Positions 6,569 to 6,828 of a stretch of DNA of 6,828 bases are shown in pieces (positions within the stretch are counted from its first letter, which is position 1; each line of letters opens with the position of its first letter). The position numbers and the translations under genes were made by a program. The notes beneath the pieces were generated by a model. It ran no database searches. It saw only the letters and a program-made list of their open reading frames with translations, and was not told where the DNA came from. Source of the stretch: Bacteroidales bacterium (GTDB lineage: Bacteria; Bacteroidota; Bacteroidia; Bacteroidales; Tenuifilaceae); NCBI GenBank assembly GCA_008933525.1, contig WBUV01000177.1, forward strand, positions 1-6,828, given 5' to 3'.

Positions 6569-6828
6569 TTATGATTTTATATAACTAATTGATGATAGAA
6601 TTGAATTTGCCAACTCTTCAACGCTCTTAGGCCACCTGTAATCTGAGAAATTTTGTGAGTTTATGGAGATAACAATCTCTTTATCGGGAGCAATAAACAC
6701 AAACTGATCGCCATAGCCAGCAGCATAGATCAATCTATTACCATCGGGTTGATGGCCTACCCACCAATGCAATGCGTAGCCAATGCTATCGTTAAATGCG
6801 ACCCAATTTTTTGTCGACTCATCAATCC
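6569..6828 (-). CDS. C-terminal part of a beta-lactamase-family serine hydrolase (5' end outside window)
   Basis: The frame is open from the right edge to a TAA at 6569-6571 and yields 86 complete codons, so the gene begins beyond the window. A TTG at 6772 is internal, not a start, because coding-type sequence continues upstream of it (DESTKNWVAFNDSIGYALHW). The pattern YALHWWVG, then LIYAAGYGDQFVFIAPDKEI, then VISINSQNF, is the usual end of penicillin-binding-protein/class C beta-lactamase-like hydrolases (PF00144), including 6-aminohexanoate-dimer-hydrolase-type members. The AAGYGDQF segment is the strand beside the active site that replaces the KTG motif of true beta-lactamases. The Ser-x-x-Lys nucleophile would be upstream and cannot be seen, so activity and substrate are open. 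It is followed after 18 bp by the DHOD-like gene on the same strand, suggesting co-transcription. Confidence 0.75.
   Translation of the reverse strand, partial: IDESTKNWVAFNDSIGYALHWWVGHQPDGNRLIYAAGYGDQFVFIAPDKEIVISINSQNFSDYRWPKSVEELANSILSSISYIKS

Noticed and set aside
6569..6772. A short 67-residue protein starting at TTG 6772
   Set aside because: The same frame stays open with coding-like residues to the window edge, so this is the 3' end of a larger gene rather than a small gene.
1..6828. Mobile element, CRISPR array, tRNA/rRNA, defence system or biosynthetic cluster
   Set aside because: No transposase or integrase, no regularly spaced repeats, no tRNA-like folds and no toxin, nuclease or defence-type proteins were seen. 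All complete genes fit known enzyme or transporter families.

Overview
The window looks like an ordinary chromosomal stretch from an AT-rich member of the Bacteroidota, possibly a marine or sediment Bacteroidales/Marinilabiliales-type organism. The lineage is an inference. It rests on the near absence of Shine-Dalgarno sites, signal peptides that end just before a Gln, an outer-membrane-type C-terminus closing in Phe, one TAnnTTTG-type promoter box, and gene families common in that phylum. I see no mobile elements, RNA genes, CRISPR array or defence-type cluster.

Plus-strand part (1-2678): the window opens inside the last 46 codons of a probable outer-membrane beta-barrel protein. A complete 12-helix MFS_3-type (EntS-like) drug or siderophore exporter follows. 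Next comes a secreted alpha/beta hydrolase of the prolyl-oligopeptidase (S9) superfamily, in which a short leucine-zipper-like coiled coil stands where S9 peptidases usually have a beta-propeller.

Convergence point (2679-2817): two separate perfect hairpins sit between the tail-to-tail genes. The left one is a terminator for the plus-strand genes and the right one suits the minus-strand genes.

Minus-strand part (6828 down to 2818), in transcription order: the C-terminus of a beta-lactamase-family serine hydrolase that runs off the right edge; a dihydroorotate-dehydrogenase-like flavoprotein 18 bp downstream; a strong intrinsic terminator; a class II CPD DNA photolyase whose start codon lies only about ten bases past that terminator's U-tract; and a periplasmic nucleotide pyrophosphatase/phosphodiesterase (NPP family).

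The genes do not form a recognisable single pathway. The photolyase repairs UV-induced pyrimidine dimers in the cytoplasm. The NPP hydrolyses nucleotide or phosphodiester bonds outside the inner membrane. The two probably share a transcript, but a functional link is not evident. The points most worth a second look are the terminator-start arrangement before the photolyase, the zipper-bearing propeller-less S9 hydrolase, and the flavoprotein that has lost the catalytic base of true dihydroorotate dehydrogenases. I found no convincing undescribed multi-gene system.
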